64,000 bases of DNA, taken from Tubiluchus corallicola. Lineage: Eukaryota; Priapulida; Priapulimorpha; Priapulimorphida; Tubiluchidae. This document shows, in pieces, positions 48,901-56,557 of this stretch. The first letter of the stretch is position 1; each line of letters begins with the position of its first letter. Position numbers and translations under genes: made by a program. The notes under the pieces were generated by a model. The model did not search any database and was not told where the DNA came from. It was given only the letters and a program-made list of their open reading frames with translations. The stretch is taken from contig JAQGDQ010000187.1 of the NCBI GenBank assembly GCA_030141605.1, forward strand, positions 327,501 through 391,500. Direction: 5' to 3'.

Positions 48901-51854
48901 TTGCAACACATTTTTGGCAAAGCCTGCTGTTAATAAATATCCCACTGAGCATGTGCGAGGTTTAAAAGAGATGTTCAGGCAAGTATACAATAATGTCTTA
49001 TGCAGGAACCTTTTGAAAATGTGCACGTAATCAGTTTACAATAACTTAACTTTGTAAATTTAAGAACTGTTTATTTTTGTTGTTACAAACATGCTTCAGA
49101 GATGAGTTTGTAATGTTTTTACAGATTATTTGTACAAGCCTGCAGAGAAGCTCTGGACATCAATGAAAAACTTATTGGTGCTGAGCAGCTAGCTTACCAC
49201 AAGTCCATGAAAAACAATTATAATGACATGACTGAGAAACTTTCTGTACATATTGAAAAGGTGAGTGCCCTGCAGATAGTAAATGATCTAGTTTTGTGGC
49301 AGTTAAGTTAGGAGGTGACATTTCAAGTGTTAAATGTCAACTTCAGTGATTATTGTATGAATTAGCGGAAACTGCAGTGTCAAATTAGCAGTTTACGATG
49401 TCGAATATCATCTACTAGTGTATAACCAGTACATGTTCATTTTACGGAAGCATTTTCGCAAGGTAAAATGTTTACATATTGTAATCATCATTGCACTGCA
49501 ACAAGTTTTCTAGTAATAACTAAATATTGAAAGCTGAGTGTTTTAACGTGCTGTCTTTAAACATTTGTTACCTGAGTAACTTTTTGAATCAGGTTAGAAC
49601 AACAATTGAAACTTCTGAGTAAAATGTACTAGTTTATATGGACTGCATTTGAAAAGTAATTTCTTCATCAAAGGAAAACTCAGAATGATTTCATTTACTA
49701 GGAGCATTCTATTGTCTTTTGATTTGTTTGTACAGGCTGTGCCTAAAAATCAGCAGCCGCTCACAACAAGGAGATAGAATCCTTACTTTGATGATGATGA
49801 TGTTCAGCTAATTTAACTGCTTTTTAATGTTTTTAACTCTTCGAAAGTTTTAAAAGATGAAATCATTGGCATTTAAGAAATAGTAGTATTGCAGACTCAC
49901 AGTTTTGCTTCTGTGTCTTGCAAATGCACATTTTTTTGGTTTTTGTTTTGGCTTTTACACATTTTGATATTTGAATCAATATAGTTTCTCTGTTAGTGGC
50001 ATATTTGTTATATATAAATGAAAGAGGCAGGATTAATTTTTTTCTGCAGGTATTTGGTGCGCGCCAGTCGCCTGTATGTCGTCCACCTCCTAGTGTAGCT
50101 CGTAGTCAATCTTCAAAGCCAAAGCGCCAACTGTCTCGACGGTCACGGCCCCCACCACCCCCTCCTCCAGTAGTTCCTAAAAAATCTGCCAGTGATTCTT
50201 GTCTGGTTTCTAATGATGTGTTTTATCATCTGGATGGAAAACCTTCATCTCCAGAAGAGCCCGTCAGCAAACCCATAGATTCAGTTCTAGACACACTCAT
50301 TCTAAAACCCTATGACATAAATGATTGTCCTGTATATGAAACTGAAGTGCAAACAATGTCAAGACCTAGTGAAACTGAATCGAGAGAAGCTGTGACTGTC
50401 ACTCCGCTTAAGAAGAAAATGACAATGCTTGTGGAAGAATCAGACAGTAATGATAATGAACTAAAATTGAACACCATAAACCAAAAACAAAAAACCTCAA
50501 CTACTAAAGAACCACGCTCAATTCCTGGTGTTTGTGATAGTCGACGTTTGCCTGATACATTTGCAAGTGCAACCCAGTATTGTGACAGGAAATTAAATAC
50601 AGAAATAATTGATCCAGATCCAAAAAAGCCTTGTTTCTCCTTAGACCATGAAATCTTTAAGCAAAAATCACATGTATTGGGACCAGCAGGTGGTACAGAA
50701 ACATTCAGCAGTGGTAAATGCGCAACAGCATCGAGTGATTCTGATGAAGAGATAGATGAACCTGGCACACGTTTATAATGTACTAAACCTTTATGTAAAT
50801 GTGTTATCGTTGTAACTGTGCCATACCATGCAGCTTGCAGTTTTAGTTCAAAGTTGAGTGGCTCGTAACATTTGAAATTTTTTATTTGTTGGGATTTGGG
50901 TTTGCCTGCTACATTTTTGTATGATTAGATGCTGTTGCTGACCTGCCTGCTGTATGTTTCTGTTGTTTTCCGTACGCTCCTTATTTTTGTCATTATAGTT
51001 TTTGCGTTTAGTTGTTCATATCTTATTGAATTTTTATTTATAGATGTCAAAAAATAAGCACTTGGTTCCTCAAAGCCAGATGTAATTGTCAATTGAGTTT
51101 TGCTCCTTATTATTACAATAGCATTTCTTGACGTTTCTATTTTTTAATTTTTTTAGAATGGCATTTCCCAAATATAAAGCACATAGTAACAATAGCATTA
51201 GGTTGATTTCATGAATGTTGAAGCAGTTTTTAATAAGAATAGTGTTTTGGTATTTATTAAAAGGTTTTAATTTTAAATTTTGCTGTGGGTAAATGTTTCA
51301 TCAGTTGCGCTGGTTAGTCATGCTTGGCTTGATGTTATGTTACACATTGATATTCATTATATTTGCAGCTTAGTTTTTTAAATGGATAAATGGTTACATA
51401 TACATGTATGAAGTTAAAAATTTTGCATTGATTTTATCTTGTGCCTATATTTTTCTGTATTTTTTACAATTACAACATCATTTCTTTAACATATGTCTTG
51501 CAAGAATGCTGAACAAATTTCTCTTACAAATGTGTTCTTTCGAAGAGTGTAGTAGTTCGTGTTTCATTGTAAGTGATGAAACCCACTCTAGAGACTCTAA
51601 TCACTCGTGATATCTGGCAAAGTTATAGCTGATTTAGTCTGACTTTATCTTTATAATACCTTGTAATTGTTACTGTATACTTCATATTTTTTCAGTTAAA
51701 TTTGAATTACTAGATCTGAATGACTTGGTTTTACAGTTTGTTTTGTTCCCTTTTTTAGATCTATCCAACAGAACAGAGCATGTTTTTGAAAGGAAGTCCA
51801 CTACAAGTGTTCAACTACATCAGCGCTGTGACAGGGTCATCGTCAACTGTATAA
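5106..51854 (+). CDS. DOCK9: DOCK9/10/11-like (Zizimin, DOCK-D) Rho GTPase guanine nucleotide exchange factor, complete
   Basis: 48 common coding exons sum to 6,270 nt (2,090 codons); with the conserved last exon the protein is 2,121 residues, close to vertebrate DOCK9 (about 2,070). Domain order: conserved N-terminus (1-155), PH (about 170-279), DHR-1 (about 640-822), helical/armadillo-like middle (823-1647) and DHR-2 (about 1625-2085). The family loads GTP onto Cdc42 and Rac at membranes: PH and DHR-1 bind membrane, DHR-2 catalyses exchange. The PH domain separates DOCK-D from the other DOCK groups. Invertebrates usually have one DOCK-D gene, so it is probably pro-orthologous to DOCK9, 10 and 11. 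All introns are GT-AG and in phase except a GC-AG intron after exon 47 and an uncertain exon 7/8 junction. Long introns hold transposons; the others show nothing beyond AT-rich DNA. Three alternative last exons follow exon 48. Exon coordinates are in the block entries below. Confidence 0.95.
8119..8150. repeat. (TA)16 microsatellite in DOCK intron 2
   Basis: Sixteen uninterrupted TA units about 240 nt upstream of exon 3. No other structure was seen in this 1.7-kb intron. Confidence 0.97.
10540..10674 (-). mobile_element. fragment of Tigger-like element, reversed (copy 3)
   Basis: The segment matches, in reverse complement, the first 130 bases of the complete element at 14537. Shared blocks include TTATGC(A/G)GAGTTA, CCGACAGTTTTTA and the terminal CTTACTG followed by TA. 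It is more diverged than the other two copies. The opposite end was not found, so it is probably truncated. Confidence 0.7.
11238..13917 (+). CDS. DOCK9: DOCK exons 5-8: PH domain and following linker (residues 156-335)
   Basis: Exons: 11238-11348, 12940-13071, 13204-13333 (end tentative), 13751-13917. Exon 5 opens the PH fold with [10 protein letters not shown]; exon 6 gives [11 protein letters not shown] and [11 protein letters not shown]; exon 7 gives [19 protein letters not shown] and DSWIKIL with the invariant PH tryptophan. This domain is diagnostic for DOCK-D and targets phosphoinositide membranes. Exon 8 encodes [20 protein letters not shown], a predicted helix matching the post-PH helix of DOCK9. 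The exon 7/8 join is the only awkward one: the frame of exon 8 needs a phase-1 donor, and the in-phase GT is after CGA A at 13333 (gtctgt). Better-looking donors at 13348 and 13362 would break the frame. Confidence 0.88.
14537..15780 (+). mobile_element. complete pogo/Tigger-like (Tc1/mariner superfamily) element with TA target duplication
   Basis: The 1,244-bp element begins CAGTAGGTGCCGCTTAATAG. It ends with the inverted complement (CTATTAAGCGGCGCCTACTG) and is flanked by TA on both sides. Internal remnants at 15217-15435 translate to [20 protein letters not shown] followed by [12 protein letters not shown]. That is the C-terminal DDE_1 motif of Tigger/pogo transposases; the Asp in QPCDQG is probably the last catalytic acidic residue. 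The element is too short for a full transposase, so it is an internally deleted, non-autonomous copy. Confidence 0.9.
15217..15435 (+). pseudogene. Tigger/pogo transposase remnant (C-terminal DDE_1 part)
   Basis: An open stretch of 72 codons contains [12 protein letters not shown], the diagnostic end of the DDE_1 catalytic core, then a helix and an IIRT/YYRR motif. The N-terminal DNA-binding part and the first two acidic residues are missing. A homologous, more decayed remnant lies near 26880-27010 in the second copy. Confidence 0.85.
15856..18786 (+). CDS. DOCK9: DOCK exons 9-13: region between PH and DHR-1 (residues 336-595)
   Basis: Exons: 15856-16002, 16607-16825, 17259-17464, 18018-18146, 18707-18786. 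Exon 9 encodes [20 protein letters not shown] and exon 10 [20 protein letters not shown] followed by FHFDIND. Exon 11 holds [14 protein letters not shown] and [16 protein letters not shown], the near-invariant R-L-G-x-Y-R-M-P-F-A-W block. Exons 12-13 give [11 protein letters not shown] and [15 protein letters not shown]. These match the conserved inter-domain segment of vertebrate DOCK9-11. Intron 8 (13918-15855) carries a complete Tigger-like transposon; intron 10 holds a short GT-rich repeat. Confidence 0.94.
17132..17187. repeat. GT/GTGC-rich simple repeat in DOCK intron 10
   Basis: Imperfect GTGTGC/GTGCGT units about 70 nt upstream of exon 11. On the minus strand it gives only spurious His/Thr/Ala runs. 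Confidence 0.9.
19945..22870 (+). CDS. DOCK9: DOCK exons 14-18: DHR-1 (C2-like, membrane-binding) domain (residues 596-822)
   Basis: Exons: 19945-20132, 20721-20879, 21631-21788, 22225-22312, 22784-22870. The block runs from [18 protein letters not shown] through [44 protein letters not shown] and [10 protein letters not shown] to [10 protein letters not shown] and [15 protein letters not shown]. This is the DHR-1/C2 beta-sandwich of DOCK proteins, which docks the exchange factor on phospholipid membranes. Exon 18 has two acceptors six nt apart (after 22783 and 22790); the upstream one keeps the Y-S-G-P match to vertebrate proteins. Confidence 0.95.
23183..25924. mobile_element. TTAA-flanked inverted-repeat DNA transposon, non-autonomous, 2.74 kb
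   Basis: TTAA at 23179-23182 and TTAA at 25925-25928 flank inverted termini: GAACGAGTCCGCGAGAGCAC at the left and its near-complement ending GGACGCGTTC at the right, about three mismatches over 28 nt. A second matching inverted pair lies about 400 nt in from each end (around 23566-23590 and 25501-25527, core CCGCAGTGGG), so the arms are long, decayed inverted repeats. A TTAA target is typical of piggyBac and Kolobok; no transposase is recognisable inside. Base composition is less AT-rich than the surrounding intron. It fills most of DOCK intron 18. Confidence 0.8.
26139..33634 (+). CDS. DOCK9: DOCK exons 19-27: first half of helical middle region (residues 823-1187)
   Basis: Exons: 26139-26228, 29268-29339, 29740-29925, 30377-30574, 31475-31621, 31771-31854, 32380-32488, 32767-32796, 33456-33634. 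Landmarks are [98 protein letters not shown] and [11 protein letters not shown], all strongly conserved in DOCK9-11. Structures of DOCK proteins show an armadillo-like helical solenoid here. Exon 26 is only 30 nt. Intron 18 (3.3 kb) holds a 2.74-kb TTAA-flanked element. Intron 19 (3.0 kb) holds a Tigger copy and a telomere-like repeat element. Confidence 0.94.
26412..27310 (+). mobile_element. second Tigger-like copy, internally deleted
   Basis: About 900 bp in intron 19. The right end CTATTAAGTGGCACCTACTG is followed by TA; the left end AATAGGTGTCACTTAATAGA is decayed in its first bases. Subterminal blocks match the 14537 copy: the TCAGTAATTGACTCAAATAA block, the CCTTTCCTACTTT block and the transposase tail near 26940-27020. 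It has the same orientation and is shorter in the middle. Confidence 0.85.
27731..27856. mobile_element. small inverted-repeat element with internal telomere-like CCCTAA repeats, copy 1
   Basis: Inverted ends TTGCAATTCCCCACACAA and TTGTGTGTGGGGAATTGTAA enclose ACCCTAACCCTAACCCAACC-type repeats and an AACCTTAAGCCTAATCCGCT block. The overall design is that of a MITE. A second copy, inverted, is at 36021-36117 in intron 30 of the same gene. Confidence 0.75.
30024..30279. repeat. 76-bp direct repeat spaced 180 bp apart in DOCK intron 21
   Basis: Copies at 30024-30099 and 30204-30279 share TTGACAGATTCATAGTGCCT and the rest of the unit, with about four differences. Each copy ends in TTTTTATTTAG, an acceptor-like sequence. 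Neither gives a sensible exon. Confidence 0.9.
33922..37903 (+). CDS. DOCK9: DOCK exons 28-33: serine-rich variable linker within middle region (residues 1188-1440)
   Basis: Exons: 33922-34130, 34473-34552, 35721-35841, 36736-36851, 37542-37662, 37791-37903. The segment starts with the conserved [20 protein letters not shown], then becomes low-complexity and Ser/Thr/Asp-rich ([24 protein letters not shown]). It regains similarity at [20 protein letters not shown] and [18 protein letters not shown]. Exon 33 encodes [20 protein letters not shown], retaining the K-S-Q-T-L-P phospho-motif-like block of vertebrate DOCK9. Disordered, likely phosphorylated linkers sit here in the vertebrate proteins. 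Confidence 0.92.
34961..35108. repeat. 148-bp GT/GTGC/GTGG-rich tract in DOCK intron 29
   Basis: Alternating purine-pyrimidine DNA built from GTGT, GCGT and GTGG units. Both strands appear open only because the repeat lacks stop codons (Val/Cys or His/Thr runs). It is not a gene. Confidence 0.95.
36021..36117. mobile_element. telomere-like inverted-repeat element, copy 2 (inverted)
   Basis: In reverse complement it reads from TTTACAATTTCCCACACAAT through GCTAACCCTAACCCTATCCC to AACCTTAATCCACTTCATAA and the terminal TGTGTATGGGGA. That is the same order as the copy at 27731. The last bases of the second inverted end are lost. Confidence 0.72.
36309..36364. other. compound palindrome/hairpin in DOCK intron 30
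   Basis: The perfect 14-bp palindrome GGGCATTAATGCCC is followed by a second arm, GGGCATTAGTGGCCATTAAT plus GCCC. Together they fold as a hairpin with two small bulges. The surrounding intron is AT-rich and has no repeats of this kind. Confidence 0.8.
38165..43358 (+). CDS. DOCK9: DOCK exons 34-39: second half of helical middle region (residues 1441-1647)
   Basis: Exons: 38165-38277, 38704-38841, 40507-40563, 41920-42045, 42602-42715, 43287-43358. Landmarks are [55 protein letters not shown] (57-nt exon 36), [20 protein letters not shown] and [18 protein letters not shown]. The last leads directly into DHR-2. The acceptor of exon 37 sits in a 41-bp tandem duplication that copies the splice site itself (41870-41951). 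Intron 35 contains a perfect 21-bp hairpin. Confidence 0.93.
39436..39493. other. perfect 21-bp hairpin with 16-nt loop in DOCK intron 35
   Basis: The left arm 39436-39456 starts AAAACTTTCAATTTG. The right arm 39473-39493 is its exact reverse complement. The loop is 39457-39472. The arm length is that of a small RNA duplex, but the AT-rich stem has no mismatches and there is no flanking lower stem. A short inverted-repeat element is the alternative. Confidence 0.85.
41870..41951 (+). repeat. 41-bp tandem duplication spanning the exon 37 splice acceptor
   Basis: The unit TTTTTGCAGACATTAATATG (first 20 nt shown) at 41870-41910 is repeated with four changes at 41911-41951. The second copy holds the real acceptor (exon starts 41920). 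The first copy holds a decoy acceptor at 41878. Because 41 is not a multiple of three, use of the decoy shifts the frame and meets TAA in the duplicated segment. Confidence 0.92.
43736..49260 (+). CDS. DOCK9: DOCK exons 40-48: DHR-2 catalytic exchange domain (residues 1648-2090)
   Basis: Exons: 43736-43937, 44605-44714, 44849-44971, 45277-45390, 46324-46464, 47149-47359, 48102-48292, 48878-48978, 49125-49260. This is the best conserved part: [111 protein letters not shown] and [17 protein letters not shown]2012 at the start of exon 47 (QVHAGP) corresponds to the nucleotide-sensor valine described for DOCK9, so the domain should be catalytically competent. Known DOCK-D substrates are Cdc42 and, for some members, Rac. 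Exon 47 ends at a GC donor. Confidence 0.96.
45774..45796. other. 23-bp near-perfect palindrome in DOCK intron 43
   Basis: ATATGAGTGAA, one T, TTCACTCATAT: 11-bp arms around a single centre base. No function can be assigned. Confidence 0.85.
48979..49124 (+). other. GC-AG intron between DOCK exons 47 and 48
   Basis: The donor is TTCAG|gcaagt and the acceptor ttttacag. Phases (33 codons plus 2 nt, then 1 nt) join R-L-F-V-Q-A-C in register with vertebrate DOCK9, so the GC donor must be real. The match to the U1 consensus is otherwise perfect, as usual for GC donors. Confidence 0.92.
49736..49777 (+). CDS. DOCK9: DOCK alternative last exon A: 13-residue tail
   Basis: A phase-0 acceptor (tttgtacag) at 49735 is followed by [13 protein letters not shown] and a TAG stop. 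It fits the phase of exon 48 exactly and needs only a 475-nt intron. The tail has no PDZ motif. No AATAAA lies close downstream, so its 3' UTR may run on. It could be an infrequent splice product; RNA data would settle this. Confidence 0.5.
   Translation, partial: AVPKNQQPLTTRR
50050..50778 (+). CDS. DOCK9: DOCK alternative last exon B: 242-residue proline-rich tail ending in TRL
   Basis: A strong acceptor (tttttttctgcag) ends at 50049 and the phase-0 frame is open for 242 codons to a TAA at 50776-50778. The start is basic and proline-rich: [16 protein letters not shown], then [17 protein letters not shown], a good SH3/profilin/EVH1-type ligand. An acidic serine-rich middle follows, then [16 protein letters not shown] at the end. 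TRL is a class I PDZ ligand (T at -2, L at 0). Codon content and length argue for real coding sequence. I know of no equivalent exon in vertebrate DOCK9-11 from memory. Confidence 0.72.
   Translation, partial: VFGARQSPVCRPPPSVARSQSSKPKRQLSRRSRPPPPPPPVVPKKSASDSCLVSNDVFYHLDGKPSSPEEPVSKPIDSVLDTLILKPYDINDCPVYETEVQTMSRPSETESREAVTVTPLKKKMTMLVEESDSNDNELKLNTINQKQKTSTTKEPRSIPGVCDSRRLPDTFASATQYCDRKLNTEIIDPDPKKPCFSLDHEIFKQKSHVLGPAGGTETFSSGKCATASSDSDEEIDEPGTRL
51759..51854 (+). CDS. DOCK9: DOCK last exon C: conserved 31-residue C-terminus ending in STV
   Basis: The acceptor ttttttag ends at 51758. The phase-0 frame reads [20 protein letters not shown], then [11 protein letters not shown] and stop. This matches the vertebrate DOCK9/10/11 C-terminus, which has the same I-x-P opening, an L-x-x-F-N-x-I-S core and a Ser-rich end with S at -2 and V at 0. 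This identifies C as the ancestral terminal exon. S-T-V is a class I PDZ ligand. Confidence 0.85.
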   Translation: MYPTEQSMFLKGSPLQVFNYISAVTGSSSTV

Positions 51855-53500
51855 TATTCCTATTGCAATACATTTTGTACATAGACCTGTGATTGATGGC
51901 TAGAACATTACTATTTAACTAATTTCTGATCATGTTTAACATTTAAATTCACTATTTTATGCATTTAAATTCGTATTTTGTTGTGACTGCAATGTGTGTA
52001 GCCCACGCATAATTTTATACTGCCTCATTAGAAGAATGAGCATTGATTTTTAGATCTACCTTCAAGAAGTGTTGATTAGATTTCAATAACAAATCTGTTT
52101 TGCAGGATAGTTTTGCTAGTTGTTCTGTTGCGATTCCCCATTCTCAGTAATAGCAGTTTGTTGTTATCATTAAGGAGGCAGTATTTCAAAAAGTACTATA
52201 ACATGTTTGTGCATAAATGCAAAATCTTTCTATGAACATATGAACGTCTAGACACACAGTTAGATAATGTAAATATTTATCATGGTAATTCCGCATATGT
52301 TGCTTAGTTGGTCCACTATGTAGAAGAACGAGTTGTGTTAAAAAGTTAAGAAACAAATTTATATTGTTGTACTTTGCTACAATGTGTACGTTATTATTTC
52401 TTTTATCCGGTCTTTGGCACAGGAAATGTGACAAATTTAATTAAATGTGACAAATTTTAATTTTGAGTACCAAGTACTCCTGTATGTGTAACCTTATTCT
52501 GTAAACAAAAAACTGGAAGAATGTCTAAATATTAATAATTTAGGTAGTGTCATTCAGCACTACGTGACAACTAATTTTTGTACTCACTAGTATTTGATAC
52601 ATGTGATGTTACTTGCTTTGTTCCTTTTGTACTTAGTAATTCTTATTTATTTAAGTTGCTGTTGCTTGCGCAATTTACTGGATTTAGCGATTTTCATGTT
52701 GCTTAAGTAATTCAATGAGTTTTTCAAAATGTCAAAAACAAAATTTTAAATCATCTATTTTCAATTACTGGAATCATATTGGTAGTTTTCTTTTATCGTG
52801 ATTTTTAGATATTTTTTATACAAACAAAAAATTTTATGCCATGACCTGGTGCTTGTATTCAAGTGAACTTTAAAATCTTTTCATTTTTGATATGTGCTAA
52901 CTACATGTGTGAATTGTTTGTATGTTCTGTTAGCTTTAAATAGAAATCATCGTAAATTTTTAAGAGCTGACAGTTATATAATAATTGTATTAAAACCGTT
53001 TCCAATCACATACCATACAGTTTGAAGTGGTTATTCATTTTTTTACTGCATAGAGACAGTAGCATAGAGTTTACATGCGATTAGTCTGTACTAGCATTTG
53101 GAATTTTTTGAAAAATCTGTTATCTGTTATAATCATGATTCTAACTGATGTTTCAAGCTTCTTTATAAGATTTTGAATATATTGTGAAAAAAATTATGTA
53201 ATGCATGTGGTCTACAAATCTAATGACTATGCTGTTGTTAGCGGAATTCAGTTGCTTTTTGCGCACGTCAGGAGGTGCTTCATTCATGGTTATTTGGAAA
53301 AACGTGATCATTTAGAAACTCGACATTTGTACACTTTGCCATTCGGCTTTGGGAGAACTATTGAACACGCAAATACAGTGCAGATAAAACGATCAAATCG
53401 TATTGAAGCAGTTTAAATTTTCTGACTCGCATATTTGACGTTGTTTGTGATCAATGCAGCAAAATGAATTGTTAGTATATTATTTATATTTTTAAATAAA
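51855..53500 (+). promoter_or_regulatory. probable DOCK 3' UTR and polyadenylation signal
   Basis: After the exon C stop no further coding frame is seen. The first canonical AATAAA in a good context is at 53495-53500 (TTTTTAAATAAAATAACTG). This would make a 1.6-kb AT-rich 3' UTR. Earlier variant signals could also be used. Confidence 0.4.
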
Positions 53501-55539
53501 ATAACTGTTGATGAGATATTTCTTTAATGACCTGTAGTGTTTTTGTTTGTGTATTTTAGCGAAAGAAAGCATCAGTTGGACTGAAGCTTTAAGCCAATAC
53601 TGTAAAAGTTGAATACATTTAACAAAAGTAAATTTATTAGGCATGTCGTTTTTTTGTTTTCATTTCCTTCAGTTTATTAACTGAAATGGAAACAAACAGC
53701 ATAAATTGTGAACAAACACCAGGTATGGGCCCTTGCTATATGTTTTGATTAGTTCTGACTTGAATTCCAGGGCTGCTTTTTGTGTAACATTCGGATTACA
53801 CATGCTGTTAACGCATACATTGACTACTAATATCTTTAGCTATCTTCTTTCACAACAGATACAGTCACGATGAAATTTTTATAGAGAGAAAGTGCGCAAA
53901 ATAAATGTATGTCTTACATGTAAAATTGTATGTATCGCTAAATAGTAAATAATCATGCGTGTGCTGCGTGATTAATGGCATTCAATGGTTTGTAGAAAAT
54001 TTAGCAAATATTTACCTTTGTTATCAAATTCCGTTTAACCTGTTAGTACTTCGAGCAGTAAATCGCGTGAGGATTATGTTTCAAAGGTCTAAGGTACTTA
54101 GGCCATTAGTAACCTTGAGAAGGACTGGCCTAACACCCTGATCCCATGAGAATTAAACAGTTGTCTGGTTGGCATTATTGTGAAATGCTCGAGCGTATTT
54201 GGCTATTTAAGTGACATAATTTTAGCATATAAGTGGCCTTCAATTTTACGCAGAATTCTGTAATTGTTAAAAAAATTCCCATCAGTTATGCACAAAGTTC
54301 TGTAATTGTTAAAAAGGTTTCGTTCACTTTTTATTATCATTTCCGGATGTTCACTTGCGAAGTAAACTATTAACAGGTAAACTTCACCGTTTTGTTGTTG
54401 TTCTTGGCGTTGGGTTTGGCGTTATCGTTACTGTTTGTGTAAAGTTTTTGATTATTTGAAAAACGGCACAGCATATCTCAAAACTGGTACAAATCGGGAC
54501 AGAATCACCCGAGAATGTGGAAATCACGTAAAATTTGGAACAATGTTACTCTAACGTGCGAGGATCTTAACTCTCGAAGTTCAATGAAGCTTCGCATAGC
54601 TCAGTGAAGAACTGGCCATGCGATGGCCAAAAGACTGATAAATTGACCCTCACGCCAAAGGAAAATAGATTCTCACTATTCTTACTGACATCATCCTTCC
54701 AAAATATTTCCCACAAAAGTTCCCGCGGAAAATGTGCCGTTCCATTACTAATTACAATTATCATTATTTATTTTTCTTCACAAGACGAGCTTCTCATCAG
54801 TGATAACGTTACATGTAAAACATGCAAACATACATAGCCATATATAGGTACAACCGTACAAAGGTATCATTTGTATTTTGCTTGACCTGTGTAAAGAAAG
54901 ACGTAGGCAGGACAAGATGATAAAGTCAAATAAGATGCTTTCGACTAAATTTCAACAAAATAGATCGCTAGAGTTGAGGGAGTTGAAGCTCAAATACACG
55001 TACGAGTACTTATTACTTTCATGAGCGTACAAGGCTGGAGGTCAAGGGGACGGCTGTCATACAGGCCAAATGGTTAATTTAAAGCTCACACAGTAATTGT
55101 ACTTGCTATCAAATTTATGTTCACTAAGCCACATATTACTCCTATACACTTTTTAGGTACATACTGTTCATTGTACTGACAAGGTTATATATTTTATACA
55201 TGTTTAAAGGTTATATACATGTTTGCAAAAGGAAAAAATAGATCTATGTGTTCTAGACTGCGTTACTTGTTTTCAAATTCTTAAGCATTAGAAAACATAT
55301 GTGAAGTAGTTACATGGGTGAAGAACACTTTTTAGTACTACCTTTTTTCCCAGCATGAGGGCCAGAAATGAATAGAGACAAAGGACAAAAACGAGCACAG
55401 ATACTAAATCTTATCTAGACTTTCTCACATTTGGGAACAGCAACCGAACATCTTTTACATGCCACAAATGAGAAACTACTAACAAACTATAATATTTCCT
55501 GGAAGGAATATGTTACAAAAGAAACGGGTAAAACGGGAA
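53501..55539. other. intergenic, nothing recognised
   Basis: AT-rich sequence without a supported gene. The only structure seen is a short direct duplication of TTCTGTAATTGTTAAAAA at 54256 and 54298. Confidence 0.5.
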
Positions 55540-56222
55540 ACTAATAAACTACAAACCTATGCAAAATTTAAGCAAGAATTTGAAGCCGAATAGTATTTTC
55601 TTTTTGTACATAATCATATACTAAGATCGAACTTTTCTAAACTGTCAATCAGTTCTCACAACTTGTACATAGTCAAAGGCTCAAGGTGCCTGTTAAAAAT
55701 CGAATATATAAATATTGCAATGAACAAAAAATTGAAAATGAAATGCGTTTTGTACTTGACAGTAAAAATGACTATGATCTAAAGTCAATTTTACTCAGTT
55801 TTATTACGAAAAGTTTCCCTGTTTTTATTAATCTACCTATGGACCAAAAATTTATTTTGCTGTTAAAAGATAGTGATTTTGAAATGCCAAATTTAGTGTC
55901 AAAATTCATTACTGAGTGTTTTATAAAATGAAATTTACAAAATTGAGATTACTTGTTGTTCTAGTTAATAGTGTAAGATTTTCATTATATGCTATAATTC
56001 TAATGCTTCTCTTTAAATGTAGTTTACCATTTTGTAAAAATGTAATTTTAATATAATACTATTCTTGCTCTACAGTACAAATTTGTTGAAAAATGTAATT
56101 GCAATTCTAAAATTCGTTGTGTACTAAACTTTGTAATATAACATAGCATAATATAATATAATTGTAATATTTAACCACTGTAAATACCGTTTACTATTAT
56201 TATTATTATTATTATTATTATT
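55540..56222 (+). mobile_element. decayed LINE 3' end with (ATT)n tail
   Basis: With frameshifts the plus strand reads LQTYAKFKQEFEAE, then NFSKLSISSHNLYIV, then (from 55686) PVKNRIYKYCNEQKIENEMR and FITKSFPVFINLP...SKFITECF. This is the characteristic last block of a LINE ORF2, whose Y-x-C-(N)-x(4)-IE-E zinc-knuckle-like part has lost its H/C ligands. The stop is at 55929 and a 270-nt 3' UTR leads to (ATT)n at 56195-56222, the probable end of the element. Confidence 0.72.
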
Positions 56223-56480
56223 GTGTATTGTGTTGACGATTATACCCCATGCGCGGGGTTTTGTCTGTGCAGTTTTTCTTCATTGTAATTGTTTGCATTG
56301 TTTATGTAATATATTGTAACTTGTAATTGTATGGATTATAAATCGTAAACAAAAAATTATTTACGGTCGCTAGGACAACGAACAGTATTAGCCAAGGTAC
56401 TGCAAGCGACTTTTAACGAAAACAGCAACACCGAGACGCCATAAATAAATAACACAGCTAACAAGTGTTTGCTCCAATAG

Positions 56481-56557
56481 AGGTGGTCGTAAGATTAGAA
56501 CTCGGGGTGTAAGCAGAGGAGCACCCACAATTCGTTACTTTGACCACTCGGCCACCT
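56481..56557 (-). other. tRNA-like sequence (tRNA pseudogene or SINE head)
   Basis: On the minus strand the 77 nt begin AGGTGGCCGAGTGGTCAAAG, which contains a canonical A box (TGGCCGAGTGG) as in Ser/Leu tRNAs. They end GAGTTCTAATCTTACGACCA plus CCT, with a B-box-like GTTCTAATC. The ends AGGTGG and CCACCT pair as an acceptor stem. The T-arm stem is poor and the anticodon arm does not fold normally, so it is probably not a working tRNA. Confidence 0.55.

Noticed and set aside
50310-50768. 152-codon open frame on the minus strand
   Set aside because: It mirrors the coding exon B of DOCK. The Ser/Leu/Val-rich product is an antisense shadow with no recognisable domain.
53201-53416. 71-codon plus-strand frame in the presumed DOCK 3' UTR
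   Set aside because: No domain, no splice context and no unusual codon content; consistent with chance.
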